From: Buttiauxella izardii
Lineage (GTDB): Bacteria > Pseudomonadota > Gammaproteobacteria > Enterobacterales > Enterobacteriaceae
Direction of reading: 5' to 3'
Length of the DNA stretch: 40,342 nucleotides
Assembly: GCF_003601925.1 (NCBI RefSeq)
Contig: NZ_QZWH01000025.1
Coordinates: 1 to 40,342 of the forward strand
Position 1 is the stretch's first letter; the number at the start of each line of letters is the position of its first letter. This document shows, piece by piece, positions 1 to 8,777 of this stretch. The position numbers were made by a program, and so were the translations under genes. Under the pieces are notes generated by a model. It worked only from the letters and a program-made list of their open reading frames with translations. It searched no databases and was not told the origin of the DNA.

Positions 1-133
1 CCAGCCCTCACCCCAGCCCTCTCCCCCAGGAGAGGGAGAAAACAGATTAGCCGGGCTATCCCCTCTCCCTCAGGATAGGGGGAAAAGAAAGTCCCCTCTC
101 CCTCAGGGAGAGGGTTAGGGTGAGGGTGGACTC
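1..133. repeat. C/G-rich palindromic repeat, left end of window
   Basis: This stretch is built from CCCTCACCCCAGCCCTCTCC-type and GGAGAGGG-type blocks in alternating orientation, ending in GGGTTAGGGTGAGGG. Outer and inner arms are complementary, so it can fold into one or more hairpins. The same family recurs at 11771-11846, 16609-16838, 34330-34424 and the right edge of the window. It lies upstream of the hycA promoter. The copy may be cut by the window edge. Confidence 0.85.
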
Positions 134-154
134 AAAATGTCACCCCCCGTCAAA

Positions 155-175
155 CATGTCGAAATGACATGTCAT
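155..175. promoter_or_regulatory. Candidate FhlA upstream activating site for hycA
   Basis: The dyad CATGTC-gaaat-GACATG (155-171) contains TGTCGAAATGACA, followed by TGTCATT. Near-identical TGTCGAAA(C)GACA occurs in the hycA-hycB gap and a related cluster lies upstream of hydN, so the motif is shared by exactly the genes expected in the formate regulon. FhlA is the known sigma-54-dependent activator of these operons in E. coli. Assignment to FhlA is by position and motif recurrence; no fhlA gene is in the window. Confidence 0.65.
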
Positions 176-234
176 TCCTGTGGCTATTCGCCACCATTTA
201 ATACAAAAACCAATAATTTCAAACAACTACAATA

Positions 235-251
235 TTGGCACGAAACGTGCT
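235..251 (+). promoter_or_regulatory. Sigma-54 (-24/-12) promoter of hycA operon
   Basis: The sequence TTGGCAC followed by GTGCT places GG (237-238) and GC (249-250) exactly 10 bp apart, the spacing required by RpoN holoenzyme. It lies about 37 bp upstream of the hycA ATG and about 65 bp downstream of the candidate FhlA dyad, the usual enhancer-promoter arrangement. The expected transcript start is near 262. Confidence 0.75.
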
Positions 252-287
252 CTGTAAACGCATCAGCAAAAACAGAGTGATTTAATA

Positions 288-743
288 ATGAACATTTGGG
301 AATTGAGCGAAAAAGCCGAATACATTGCCGACAAGCATCAGCGCTTGCTCGCGCAGTGGCAGCAATACTGCAATACGTTGATTCAGGGCATCACCCTTTC
401 TAAAGCAAAACTGCATCACGCAGTAGGCTGCAATCCTGATGATTCTCTGCGCTTTTTCTTATTTGACCATTTCGTGATCAACGTTCGACTGGCAGAAGGC
501 TTTAACAGCCATACCATTGAATATTATGTAGAAAAACGTAATGGTGAAGACAGAGTCCTGATTGCAAAAGCCATTCTTGATGACCATGGCCAGGTAGACA
601 ACAGCATCAGCAACCGTGACCGTGAAAATGTGCTCGAGCATTACCTCGAAAAAATTCACCCGGTCTACGAAAGCCTGTACAGCGCAGTAAACAGCGATAC
701 CCCGGTATCAATGGTTCAACTGCAACAACGTGCTCAGGCCTGA
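288..743 (+). CDS. hycA: Formate hydrogenlyase regulatory protein HycA
   Basis: The product has 151 residues, close to the 153 of E. coli HycA, and is the first gene of the hyc operon. HycA is known as a negative modulator of FhlA-dependent transcription of the formate regulon; it is cytoplasmic and has no recognisable catalytic motif. The protein is hydrophilic and mostly helical in appearance, with no signal peptide or membrane segment. The ATG at 288 follows the -24/-12 promoter by about 37 bp. The gap of 87 bp to hycB holds a further TGTCGAAACGACA dyad, as expected for an internal FhlA site. Identification rests on length, position and sequence resemblance to HycA. Confidence 0.93.
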   Translation: MNIWELSEKAEYIADKHQRLLAQWQQYCNTLIQGITLSKAKLHHAVGCNPDDSLRFFLFDHFVINVRLAEGFNSHTIEYYVEKRNGEDRVLIAKAILDDHGQVDNSISNRDRENVLEHYLEKIHPVYESLYSAVNSDTPVSMVQLQQRAQA

Positions 744-756
744 TTGCCCTGTTGGG

Positions 757-779
757 TGTCGAAAACTGTCGAAACGACA
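757..779. promoter_or_regulatory. Internal candidate FhlA site between hycA and hycB
   Basis: TGTCGAAACGACA (767-779) is a perfect 5-bp dyad around AAA, preceded by another TGTCGAAA half site at 757. It resembles the hycA upstream dyad. E. coli also carries an FhlA-responsive site in this gap. The role is inferred. Confidence 0.55.
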
Positions 780-830
780 AACTTCGGCACAGTTTCGTCA
801 TAAATGATGATGTGCTCTAAGGATGACCTG

Positions 831-1436
831 GTGAATCGCTTTATTATCGCCGACTCCAAACTCTGCATGGGTTGCCATACCTGTGAGGCGGCTTGCTCTG
901 AAACGCACCGTCTGCACGGCCTGCAATCTATGCCACGCCTGAAAGTGATGCGTGACGCGAATGAATCCGCGCCGCAAATATGCCATCACTGCGAAGATGC
1001 GCCGTGTGCAGGCGTTTGCCCGGCTAACGCCATTACTCGCGTCGATGGCGCGGTGCAGCTTAATGAAAGCCTGTGCGTCAGCTGCAAACTCTGCGCAATC
1101 GCCTGCCCATTCGGCTCTATCGAATTTTCCGGCAGCCGCCCGATTCATATCCCGGCGAATGCCAACAGCCCGAAAGCGCCACCTGCACCGCCTGCTCCGG
1201 CTCGTGTCAGCTCGCTTATCGACTGGGTGCCTGGCGTTCGCGCTATCGCTGTGAAATGCGACATGTGCTTCTTCGATGAAAGCGGCCCGGCGTGTGTGCG
1301 CACCTGCCCAACCAAAGCGCTGCGTGTGGTTGATAACAATGACATTGCTAAATCCAGCAAGCTCAAACGTGAACTGACTTTGGGCGCGACGCTTGGCGAT
1401 CTCACCCTGTTTACCCAGCCTGAGGTGAAAAAATGA
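831..1436 (+). CDS. hycB: Hydrogenase-3 electron-transfer iron-sulfur subunit HycB
   Basis: HycB is the polyferredoxin-like subunit that carries electrons from formate dehydrogenase-H to hydrogenase-3 on the cytoplasmic side of the membrane. From the chosen start the protein has 201 residues (E. coli 203). Four cysteine groups are visible: C12-C15-C18-C22 near the N terminus, CHHCEDAPCAGVCP, CVSCKLCAIACP, and CDMCFFDESGPACVRTCP, enough for four [4Fe-4S] clusters. A proline/alanine-rich linker (KAPPAPPAPA) separates the last two. I chose the GTG at 831 because AAGGA at 819-823 is well spaced and the protein then begins MNRF, as in E. coli; an upstream in-frame ATG at 804 lacks a ribosome site. 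It overlaps hycC by 4 bp, implying translational coupling. Confidence 0.96.
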   Translation: MNRFIIADSKLCMGCHTCEAACSETHRLHGLQSMPRLKVMRDANESAPQICHHCEDAPCAGVCPANAITRVDGAVQLNESLCVSCKLCAIACPFGSIEFSGSRPIHIPANANSPKAPPAPPAPARVSSLIDWVPGVRAIAVKCDMCFFDESGPACVRTCPTKALRVVDNNDIAKSSKLKRELTLGATLGDLTLFTQPEVKK

Positions 1437-3241
1437 GTGCTTTTATCCTGATTCATTGGGCGCTGATAGGCTTTGTATTAAGCGCCGTTCTGGCGGGTAT
1501 CACGGCATTTAATAAACCGATTAGCGGCTTTATTGCCGGGATCGGCGGCGCGATAAGCTCAGTGTTGGTGCTGATTGCCGGTTTCCAGGCGCTAACCGGA
1601 TTCAGCGGTATGGCGCAAATCTGGCACCAGAGTTTGCAGCTCAACGCGTTTAACGGCGTGTGGCTGGTGACGCTGGCGCTGCCAGGCCTGTTTATCTCTC
1701 TGTTTAATATCGACTGGCATCGTCATAACGCGATTAAAGCGAACGGCTTGTTGGTGAATCTGGTGATGGCGGCGGCAGTTGCCGCACTGGTGGCGGATAA
1801 CATCGGCATGTTAGTGGTGCTGGCGGAAATCGTCGCACTCGCTGGCTACTTCCTCACCGGCTGCCAGAAATCCGGGCAACTTTGGTTCGCGCTTGGCCGC
1901 CTCGGCACCGTATTGCTGGCGATCGCTTGTTGGATGCTGTGGAAACAATACGGCACGCTGAGCTACGCCGAACTGCATCTGCTGACTAACGGCGCGCCAA
2001 TTAGCTCTGTCGTCTGGCTGCTCGGCCTGGTCGGTTTTGGTTTGATGGCGGGGATTATTCCGCTGCACGGCTGGGTGCCGCAAGCACACGCCAACGCTTC
2101 TGCTCCGGCAGCCGCGCTGTTCTCCGCTGTAGTGTTGAAAATCGGCCTGTTCGGCATCATGAGTTTCTCGCTTATCAGCAACGCAATGCCGTTATGGTGG
2201 GGCGTTTTAGTGGTGGTTTTAGGGATGATTACGGCGTTTATCGGCGGCCTTTACGCGCTGATGGAACACAACATCAACCGCCTGCTGGCTTACCACTCGC
2301 TGGAAAACATCGGCATTATTCTACTCGGCCTCGGCTGCGGTTTGATTGGCCTGGCGCTAAACGAATCGGCGCTGGTCGCACTCGGCATGATTGGCGGCCT
2401 GTATCACCTGTTCAACCATAGCGTGTTCAAAACCACATTGTTCCTCGGCGCGGGCGCGGTCTGGTTCCGTACCGGTCATCGCGACATTGAAAAGCTCGGT
2501 GGAATTGGCAAGCGTATGCCGCTGATTTCTATCGCCATGCTGGTCGGTTTGATGGCAATGGCTGCATTGCCGCCGCTGAACGGCTTTGCGGGTGAGTGGC
2601 TGATTTACCAGTCGTTCTTCCATCTCGGCACGTTGCCGCTGTTTGTTGCTCGCTTCCTCGGCCCAATGCTGGCGGTTGGACTGGCGATTACCGGCGCACT
2701 GGCAGTGATGTGTATGGCGAAGGTTTATGGCGTGACTTTCCTCGGTGCGCCTCGCACGCCGGAAGCTGAAAACGCGACCTCTGCCCCATTCCTGATGAAC
2801 CTGTCCGTGGCTGCATTGGCGGCCTGTTGTGTGATTGCCGGTGTCGCCGCGCCGTGGCTGATTCCGCTGCTGCAAAACGCGATTCCGCTACCGCTGGAAA
2901 CCGCCAATACCACCGTTTCACAACCGATGATCACCCTGCTGCTGATTGCCAGCCCGCTGCTGCCATTCATTCTAATGGTGATTTTCCGTGGCGACCGTCT
3001 GCCAAACCGCTCACGCGGCACGGCCTGGGTTTGTGGTTACGACCACGAACAGGCGATGGTGATTACAGCGGGTGGTTTTGCTCAGCCAGTAAAAGCGGCG
3101 TTTGCGCCACTGCTGAAACTGCGCAAAACCCTGAACCCGGTGAAATGGGTGCCTGGCTGGCAGTGTGATTGCCTGGCGGGGACGTTCCGTCGCCTGGCGA
3201 TGATTGAACTGGCGGTGTTGCTGGTTGCGGTTTGCGCTTAA
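1433..3241 (+). CDS. hycC: Hydrogenase-3 membrane subunit HycC
   Basis: This 602-residue, highly hydrophobic protein (E. coli 608) belongs to the NuoL/M/N antiporter-like family of complex I and anchors hydrogenase-3 in the inner membrane together with HycD. About 14 or more transmembrane segments run through the length. Family signatures are visible, including GWVPQAHANASAPAAALFSA around residue 210 and the lysine-containing FNHSVFKTTLFLGAGAV in the central region. The start overlaps the hycB stop (ATGA). Whether the complex pumps ions is not settled by sequence; charged residues typical of the family are retained. Confidence 0.96.
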   Translation: MSAFILIHWALIGFVLSAVLAGITAFNKPISGFIAGIGGAISSVLVLIAGFQALTGFSGMAQIWHQSLQLNAFNGVWLVTLALPGLFISLFNIDWHRHNAIKANGLLVNLVMAAAVAALVADNIGMLVVLAEIVALAGYFLTGCQKSGQLWFALGRLGTVLLAIACWMLWKQYGTLSYAELHLLTNGAPISSVVWLLGLVGFGLMAGIIPLHGWVPQAHANASAPAAALFSAVVLKIGLFGIMSFSLISNAMPLWWGVLVVVLGMITAFIGGLYALMEHNINRLLAYHSLENIGIILLGLGCGLIGLALNESALVALGMIGGLYHLFNHSVFKTTLFLGAGAVWFRTGHRDIEKLGGIGKRMPLISIAMLVGLMAMAALPPLNGFAGEWLIYQSFFHLGTLPLFVARFLGPMLAVGLAITGALAVMCMAKVYGVTFLGAPRTPEAENATSAPFLMNLSVAALAACCVIAGVAAPWLIPLLQNAIPLPLETANTTVSQPMITLLLIASPLLPFILMVIFRGDRLPNRSRGTAWVCGYDHEQAMVITAGGFAQPVKAAFAPLLKLRKTLNPVKWVPGWQCDCLAGTFRRLAMIELAVLLVAVCA

Positions 3242-3251
3242 GGAACCTGAG

Positions 3252-4178
3252 ATGAATACCATTTTCTTTTCGTTGATTCAGGCGCTGGTGTTGTTTGCCG
3301 TCGCGCCGTTGTTGTCCGGTATTACCCGCGTGACTCGCGCCCGCATGCACAACCGCCGTGGGCCTGGCGTGATGCAGGAATATCGTGACCTGTTCAAACT
3401 GTTCAGCCGTCAAAGCGTGGCTCCGGCAGCTTCCGGCTGGGTGTTCCGCCTGATGCCGTTTGTGATGGTTGGCGTGATGCTGACGATTGCCACCGCGCTG
3501 CCAGTGGTGACGCTGTATTCGCCACTGCCGTCGCTGGGCGATTTGATAACGCTTATCTACCTGTTCGCGATTGCGCGTTTCTTCTTTGCGATTGCAGGCC
3601 TCGACACCGGTAGCCCGTTTACCGGCATCGGTGCCAGCCGTGAAGCGATGCTCGGCGTGTTAGTTGAACCGATCCTGATTCTGGGACTGTGGGTTGCGGC
3701 GCAAGTCGCGGGCAGCACGCATATCAGCAATATCGCTTCCACCATTTACCACTGGCCTGTCACACACAGCTTAACGCTGATTCTGGCGCTCGCTGCCTGT
3801 GCCTTCGCCACCTTTATCGAAATGGGCAAGCTGCCATTTGACCTCGCAGAAGCCGAGCAAGAATTGCAGGAAGGCCCGTTGACCGAATACAGCGGCGCGG
3901 GTTTTGCGGTGCTGAAATGGGGGATTTCCCTCAAGCAATTAGTGGTGCTGCAAATGTTCGTCGGCGTGTTCCTGCCATGGGGCCAGATGAGCGAATTTAG
4001 CTGGGGCGGCCTGGTGATTGCGCTGGCTCTGGCGGCAGTAAAACTGGTGGCTGGCGTGCTGATTATCGCGCTGTTCGAAAACAGCATGGCGCGTTTACGA
4101 ATGCTGGAAACCTCGCGCATTACCTGGGCCGGTTTTGGCTTTGCCTTTTTAGCCTTCGTCTCCTTGCTGGCGGCGTGA
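3252..4178 (+). CDS. hycD: Hydrogenase-3 membrane subunit HycD
   Basis: HycD is the NuoH-like membrane subunit that links the cytoplasmic hydrogenase arm to HycC. The protein has 308 residues (E. coli 307) and about eight hydrophobic helices. Family marks include HNRRGPGVMQEYRDLFKL near residue 30, FIEMGKLPFDLAEAEQELQEG and the C-terminal RITWAGFGFAFLAF. The ATG at 3252 is preferred over an upstream in-frame GTG/ATG because AGGA at 3241-3244 is correctly placed and the protein then begins directly with its first membrane helix, as in E. coli. It follows hycC by 10 bp. Confidence 0.96.
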   Translation: MNTIFFSLIQALVLFAVAPLLSGITRVTRARMHNRRGPGVMQEYRDLFKLFSRQSVAPAASGWVFRLMPFVMVGVMLTIATALPVVTLYSPLPSLGDLITLIYLFAIARFFFAIAGLDTGSPFTGIGASREAMLGVLVEPILILGLWVAAQVAGSTHISNIASTIYHWPVTHSLTLILALAACAFATFIEMGKLPFDLAEAEQELQEGPLTEYSGAGFAVLKWGISLKQLVVLQMFVGVFLPWGQMSEFSWGGLVIALALAAVKLVAGVLIIALFENSMARLRMLETSRITWAGFGFAFLAFVSLLAA

Positions 4179-4195
4179 TTTAAGAGAATTTATCT

Positions 4196-5905
4196 ATGTC
4201 TGAAGAAAAGATTGGCCAACATTATCTCGCGGCGCTGCATAAGCAATTTCCTCATGCGGTGATCGACGAAGCGTGGCAGACCAAAGACCAAATCACCGTC
4301 ACCGTGAAGCTCAACATGCTGCCAGAAGTGGTGGAGTGGCTTTACTACCAGCAAGGCGGTTGGTTATCCGTATTGTTCGGTAACGATGAACGCCAGTTGT
4401 GCGGCAACTACGCGGTTTACTACGTGCTTTCCATGGAAAGCGGCGTGAAATGCTGGATCACCGTGCGCGTTGAAGTGGACGCTGATAAACCTGAATTCCC
4501 GTCTGTGACGCCGCGCGTTCCAGCCGCCGTTTGGGGCGAGCGTGAAGTGCGTGACATGTACGGCCTGCAACCTGTTGGCCTGCCGGATGAACGCCGTTTA
4601 GTACTGCCGGATGATTGGCCAGACGACCTGTATCCGCTGCGTAAAGACAGCATGGATTACCGTCAGCGCCCGGCTCCGACCACCGATCAGGAAACTTACC
4701 AGTTCATTAACGAGCTGGGCAGCAAGAAGAACAACGTGGTGCCGATTGGCCCGCTGCACGTCACTTCTGACGAACCGGGCCACTTCCGCCTGTTCGTTGA
4801 CGGCGAGAACATTATCGACGCCGATTACCGCCTGTTCTACGTCCACCGTGGCATGGAAAAACTGGCTGAAACCCGCATGGGTTATAACGAAGTGACGTTC
4901 TTGTCTGACCGTGTTTGCGGTATTTGCGGCTTCGCCCACAGCACCGCGTACACCACGTCTGTTGAGAACGCGATGGGTATCGTGGTGCCAGAACGCGCCC
5001 AGATGATCCGTGCAATTTTGCTGGAAGTGGAACGCCTCCACAGCCACCTGCTGAACCTCGGCCTGGCTTGCCACTTTGTCGGCTTCGACTCCGGCTTTAT
5101 GCAGTTCTTCCGCGTGCGTGAGATGTCGATGAAAATGGCGGAAATCCTCACCGGCGCGCGTAAAACTTACGGCCTGAACCTGATTGGTGGGATCCGTCGT
5201 GATCTGCTGAAAGACGACATGATCCAGACGCGCCAGCTCGCACAACAGATGCGCCGCGAAGTGAAAGACCTGGTCGATATCCTGATGAGCACGCCAAACA
5301 TCGAACAGCGTACCGTCGGCATTGGCCGTCTTGACCCGCAAATCGCTCGCGATTTCAGTAACGTCGGCCCAATGGTTCGCGCCAGCGGCCACGCCCGTGA
5401 CACCCGCGCCGATCACCCGTTTGTGGGTTACGGTTTGCTGCCGATGGAAGTCCACAGCGAAACCGGCTGTGACGTGTTGTCGCGCCTGAAAGTGCGTATC
5501 AACGAGGTTTATACCGCGCTGAATATGATTGATTTTGGCCTCGATAACTTGCCTGGCGGCCCGCTGGCGGTTGACGGTTTCACCTATATTCCAAACCGTT
5601 TCGCGCTTGGCTTCTCTGAAGCGCCACGCGGCGATGACATTCACTGGTCAATGACCGGCGATAACCAGAAGTTGTACCGCTGGCGCTGCCGTGCGGCGAC
5701 CTACGCCAACTGGCCGACGCTGCGTTACATGCTGCGTGGCAACACCGTTTCTGACGCGCCACTGATCATCGGCAGCCTCGATCCTTGCTACTCCTGTACC
5801 GACCGCATGACGGTGGTGGATGTGCGTAAGCGCAAGACCAAAGTGGTGCCGTACAAAGAGCTTGAGCGCTACAGCATTGAACGCACCAATTCGCCGCTGA
5901 AATAA
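4196..5905 (+). CDS. hycE: Hydrogenase-3 catalytic large subunit HycE
   Basis: HycE is the [NiFe] catalytic subunit that reduces protons to H2. It has 569 residues, identical in length to E. coli. An N-terminal NuoC-like domain (about 1-170) precedes a NuoD/large-subunit domain. The nickel ligands are visible as C241 and C244 in RVCGICGFAHS and C531 and C534 in DPCYSCTDR. The last 32 residues after R537 (MTVVDVRKRKTK...) form the C-terminal extension that HycI removes after nickel insertion in E. coli; both the protease gene and the cleavage context are conserved here. The start is 17 bp after hycD. Confidence 0.98.
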   Translation: MSEEKIGQHYLAALHKQFPHAVIDEAWQTKDQITVTVKLNMLPEVVEWLYYQQGGWLSVLFGNDERQLCGNYAVYYVLSMESGVKCWITVRVEVDADKPEFPSVTPRVPAAVWGEREVRDMYGLQPVGLPDERRLVLPDDWPDDLYPLRKDSMDYRQRPAPTTDQETYQFINELGSKKNNVVPIGPLHVTSDEPGHFRLFVDGENIIDADYRLFYVHRGMEKLAETRMGYNEVTFLSDRVCGICGFAHSTAYTTSVENAMGIVVPERAQMIRAILLEVERLHSHLLNLGLACHFVGFDSGFMQFFRVREMSMKMAEILTGARKTYGLNLIGGIRRDLLKDDMIQTRQLAQQMRREVKDLVDILMSTPNIEQRTVGIGRLDPQIARDFSNVGPMVRASGHARDTRADHPFVGYGLLPMEVHSETGCDVLSRLKVRINEVYTALNMIDFGLDNLPGGPLAVDGFTYIPNRFALGFSEAPRGDDIHWSMTGDNQKLYRWRCRAATYANWPTLRYMLRGNTVSDAPLIIGSLDPCYSCTDRMTVVDVRKRKTKVVPYKELERYSIERTNSPLK

Positions 5906-5916
5906 ACGGAGTCACC

Positions 5917-6462
5917 ATGTTTAACTTCATCAAAAAAGCCATTAAAGGCGGCGTAGCCACCGAGTCGTACCCGCTACAGCCGATTGCCGTGGACCCTAAT
6001 TTCCGTGGCAAACCGGAACACAATCCGCAGCAGTGTATCGGCTGTGCGGCGTGCGTGAACGCCTGTCCGTCTAACGCCTTAACCGTGGAAACCGACCTGG
6101 TGGCCGGGCAACTGGCGTGGACTTTCAATCTTGGGCGCTGCATTTTCTGCGCGCGCTGTGAAGAAGTCTGCCCAACGGCGGCCATCAAGCTTTCGCAGCA
6201 ATATGAACTGGCAGTGTGGAACAAGGCAGATTTCCTGCAACAGGCGCGTTTCGACCTGTGCAACTGCCGCCAGTGCGGCAAGCCTTACGCGGTGCAAAAA
6301 GAGATTGATTACGCGATTGCGCTGCTTGAGCACAACGGCGACAAATTCGCCGAAGCGCACCGCGCCTCGTTTGAAACCTGCCCGGAATGCAAACGCCAGC
6401 AAAGCCTGGTGTCTTCCGACCAAATCGACCTTAGCCGCCAGATAAGAGAGGTGCGCTCATGA
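5917..6462 (+). CDS. hycF: Hydrogenase-3 ferredoxin-like subunit HycF
   Basis: The protein has 181 residues (E. coli 180) and is the NuoI-like subunit passing electrons between HycB and HycG. Two classical cluster motifs are present, [12 protein letters not shown] (near residue 43) and [12 protein letters not shown] (near residue 76). A cysteine-rich C-terminal part follows, with [12 protein letters not shown] and CPECKRQQ, which could bind a metal. A GGAG-like ribosome site precedes the ATG at 5917. It overlaps hycG by 4 bp. Confidence 0.96.
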   Translation: MFNFIKKAIKGGVATESYPLQPIAVDPNFRGKPEHNPQQCIGCAACVNACPSNALTVETDLVAGQLAWTFNLGRCIFCARCEEVCPTAAIKLSQQYELAVWNKADFLQQARFDLCNCRQCGKPYAVQKEIDYAIALLEHNGDKFAEAHRASFETCPECKRQQSLVSSDQIDLSRQIREVRS

Positions 6463-7223
6463 GTATGTTACTCGGCCCGCGCGACGATAAAGGCATGCCT
6501 GTGCCAATGACGGTGGATGAGTCCATCGCCAGCATGAAAGCGTCGCTGCTGAAAAAAATTAAACGTTCCGCGTATGTTTACCGCGTTGACTGCGGTGGTT
6601 GTAACGGCTGCGAAATCGAAATTTTCGCCACCCTTTCGCCACTTTTCGACGCAGAACGCTTCGGGATCAAAGTGGTTCCGTCACCTCGCCATGCGGACAT
6701 TTTACTGTTTACCGGCGCTGTCACTCGCGCGATGCGTTCCCCCGCGCTGCGTGCCTGGGAATCAGCGCCGGACCCTAAAATTTGCATCTCTTACGGTGCA
6801 TGTGGCAACAGCGGTGGCATCTTCCACGACCTGTATTGCGTCTGGGGCGGCACCGATAAAATCGTTCCTGTAGACGTTTATATTCCTGGCTGCCCGCCAA
6901 CGCCTGCGGCAACGCTGTACGGTTTTGCTATGGCGTTAGGTTTGCTGGAGCAGAAAATCCACGCTCGCGAAGCCAGCGAAATGGACGCGCAACCGGCGCA
7001 GATTCTGCACCCGGATATGGTTCAGCCATTGCGTGTGCGTATCGACCGCGAAGCACGTCGCCTGGCGGGTTATCGCTATGGTCGCCAGATTGCTGACAAT
7101 TACATGGAAAACCTCACCGCCGGTAGCGGCAGTGTTGAGCAGTGGCTGGCGCACGAGAACGATCCGCGTCTGACTGAAATCGTCGGTAATCTCGAAGCAC
7201 TGGTGAAGCAGGAGCGCGTGTAA
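6459..7223 (+). CDS. hycG: Hydrogenase-3 small subunit HycG
   Basis: HycG is the NuoB-like small subunit (254 residues, E. coli 255) holding the [4Fe-4S] cluster next to the nickel site. Cluster ligands are visible in [13 protein letters not shown] (near residue 45), [12 protein letters not shown] and [14 protein letters not shown]. There is no twin-arginine signal, consistent with a cytoplasm-facing enzyme. It starts within the hycF stop and its own stop touches the hycH start (ATG at 7223), so the three are translationally coupled. Confidence 0.97.
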   Translation: MSMLLGPRDDKGMPVPMTVDESIASMKASLLKKIKRSAYVYRVDCGGCNGCEIEIFATLSPLFDAERFGIKVVPSPRHADILLFTGAVTRAMRSPALRAWESAPDPKICISYGACGNSGGIFHDLYCVWGGTDKIVPVDVYIPGCPPTPAATLYGFAMALGLLEQKIHAREASEMDAQPAQILHPDMVQPLRVRIDREARRLAGYRYGRQIADNYMENLTAGSGSVEQWLAHENDPRLTEIVGNLEALVKQERV

Positions 7224-7633
7224 TGAGCGAGTCGGTGGTGTTTTGCCAGCTTAGCCGTAAGTTTGTCGATGAAAATGACAACACACCGAGTGATGCGCAA
7301 CAGGTGGTTTATTACAGCCTGGCAATCGGCCACCATCTCGGCGTTATCGACTGCCTGAAAGAGAACCTGGTTTGTTCGTTTGAGCCTTACAAAGCGTGGA
7401 TTGCCACGCTTGAAGAAGGCAGCGAAGCGCGGCGCAAAATGGAAGGTGTGCCGCGTTACGGCGAAATTGTTATCGACCAAAGCCATGTGGTTTTGTTAGC
7501 GAAAGCGTTTGATGCCGCCAAACCAACGCAAACCGAACAGCAGCAGGAATGGAGCCAGGAATTGCTCGATATGCTGCAAGCCATTCAACAAGAACCCGCC
7601 ATTTATTTGATGGTTCGGAGACGCTATGACTAA
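7223..7633 (+). CDS. hycH: Formate hydrogenlyase maturation protein HycH
   Basis: HycH has 136 residues, exactly as in E. coli, and is needed for assembly of hydrogenase-3; its molecular task is not well defined. The sequence is soluble with no cysteine motif or membrane helix. It overlaps hycG by one base and hycI by 8 bp (7626-7633), so it belongs to the coupled distal part of the operon. Identification is by position, length and resemblance to HycH. Confidence 0.93.
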   Translation: MSESVVFCQLSRKFVDENDNTPSDAQQVVYYSLAIGHHLGVIDCLKENLVCSFEPYKAWIATLEEGSEARRKMEGVPRYGEIVIDQSHVVLLAKAFDAAKPTQTEQQQEWSQELLDMLQAIQQEPAIYLMVRRRYD

Positions 7634-8099
7634 CGTTTTATTGTGTGTCGGCAACAGCATGATGGGTGACGACGGCGCAGGCCCGTTGCTCGCTGAAAAG
7701 TGCCAGGCTGCCCCGCAAGGCGACTGGGTGGTTATCGACGGCGGCACCGCACCTGAAAATGACGTGGTGGCGATTCGCGAATTGCGCCCGCAAAGATTGC
7801 TGCTGGTCGATGCCACGGATATGGGCCTTGCGCCAGGTGAAATCCGCATCATCGACCCGGACGATATCGCCGAAATGTTTATGATGACCACCCACAACAT
7901 GCCACTCAATTACCTGATTGATCAGCTGAAAGAGGATGTTGGCGAAGTGATTTTCTTAGGCATTCAGCCGGATATCGTCGGCTTTTATTACCCGATGACC
8001 GACGCGATCAAAGCGGCGGTCGAGACGGTGTATCAGCGCCTGGCGAACTGGGAAGGCAAAGGCGGTTTCGCGGATTTGGAAGCGCCAGAGTTCGAGTAG
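7626..8099 (+). CDS. hycI: Hydrogenase-3 maturation endopeptidase HycI
   Basis: HycI is a peptidase-family-M52 endopeptidase that removes the C-terminal extension of HycE after nickel insertion. The protein has 157 residues (E. coli 156). Conserved nickel-contacting positions are visible: the acidic residue in GNSMMGDDGAGP (D16), D62 in LLVDATDMG, and the histidine in MTTHNMPLNYL (about 90). It ends the hyc operon; a REP pair lies immediately downstream. Confidence 0.96.
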   Translation: MTNVLLCVGNSMMGDDGAGPLLAEKCQAAPQGDWVVIDGGTAPENDVVAIRELRPQRLLLVDATDMGLAPGEIRIIDPDDIAEMFMMTTHNMPLNYLIDQLKEDVGEVIFLGIQPDIVGFYYPMTDAIKAAVETVYQRLANWEGKGGFADLEAPEFE

Positions 8100-8103
8100 T
8101 TTT

Positions 8104-8172
8104 TGTCGGATGACGCTGCGCTTATCCGACCTACGTGTTTTGTGGGTCGGATAAGCGTTAGAGTCATCCGAC
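8104..8172. repeat. Paired REP palindrome downstream of hycI
   Basis: TGTCGGATGACGCTGCGCTT...(8104-8135) is followed by its inverted partner ending GTCATCCGACA (8144-8172), giving a long imperfect inverted repeat with an 8-nt centre. It sits between the convergent ends of hycI and the antitoxin gene, so it could end or stabilise both transcripts. The same REP core occurs at 15139, 28375 and 33491, with a variant at 26817. Confidence 0.85.
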
Positions 8173-8181
8173 AGTGGTAAA

Positions 8182-8466
8182 TCAGACGTAATGAATATCG
8201 AGTGAAATCCTTGCGCCACAGGCGGCGGCATAGCGTTCGAGCATTTTGACACTGGCACTCAGGGGGTTTTTCTCAAGACGGCTAATACCCGTCGAATTTG
8301 TTCCGAGCTTATTTGCTAGCTCGGTTTGCGTCAGTCCAGCCCGTTCGCGCATTTCATATAAAGCCTGAACCAGCGCCAGTTCCCGATCGGCTTCGTTGTA
8401 AGCCTGCACGGACTCATCATCGCTGAGCATTTTCGTTTTCAGTGCATCAAGAGAGACGGGTTTCAC
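8182..8466 (-). CDS. XRE-family antitoxin (HigA-like)
   Basis: This 94-residue protein has a clear helix-turn-helix of the XRE/Cro type in its middle (RERAGLTQTELANKLGTNST, then GISRLEKNPLSAS). The N-terminal part probably contacts the toxin. It starts with GTG overlapping the stop of the upstream toxin gene (GTGA, 8463-8466), the toxin-first order of HigBA-type modules. By family analogy it neutralises the partner and represses the shared promoter. No counterpart exists at this place in E. coli. Exact subfamily cannot be fixed without a search. Confidence 0.85.
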   Translation of the reverse strand: MKPVSLDALKTKMLSDDESVQAYNEADRELALVQALYEMRERAGLTQTELANKLGTNSTGISRLEKNPLSASVKMLERYAAACGARISLDIHYV

Positions 8467-8777
8467 TTCATAAACTCCTTCAGCCTTATCCGGGCAATTT
8501 CAATGGCGCTTGCCGGGGTTTTGAGTGTCTTTTTAGTAAAGGCATGCAGAATATAAATAGTTTGCCCATAACTAAAAGCATAGACCACCCGAGCAATATC
8601 TTTGTCGCCCACGCGCAGCTCAAAAAGCCCACCGCCCAGCACCCGGCTATGAGGCATTCTAAGTTGGTTACCTTCAGATTCCAGCCGCTCAATTAAGCGA
8701 AACATACGACCTCGCAATTGCGAAGGTAAAGTAATGAGCTCTTCGGCTGCCGCTTCATGCGTCAATATTGTATACAT
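8463..8777 (-). CDS. RelE/HigB-family toxin (Gp49-like)
   Basis: The 104-residue protein resembles the phage-Gp49/HigB branch of the RelE superfamily, whose members are ribosome-dependent mRNA interferases. Visible family traits are the central GGGLFELRVGDKDIARVVYAF block and the following GQTIYILHAFTKKTLKTPASA, the usual hydrophobic strand plus FxKKtxKtP stretch. A GGAGG ribosome site lies about 7 nt upstream of the ATG at 8777. It is followed directly by the antitoxin gene with a 4-bp overlap. The module is inserted between hycI and hydN on the opposite strand, so it is not part of formate metabolism. Confidence 0.85.
   Translation of the reverse strand: MYTILTHEAAAEELITLPSQLRGRMFRLIERLESEGNQLRMPHSRVLGGGLFELRVGDKDIARVVYAFSYGQTIYILHAFTKKTLKTPASAIEIARIRLKEFMK

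Noticed and set aside
4598-5644. 348-residue open frame on the - strand
   Set aside because: It is fully antisense to hycE, has no recognisable domain or ribosome site, and reflects the high-GC codon bias of the real gene.
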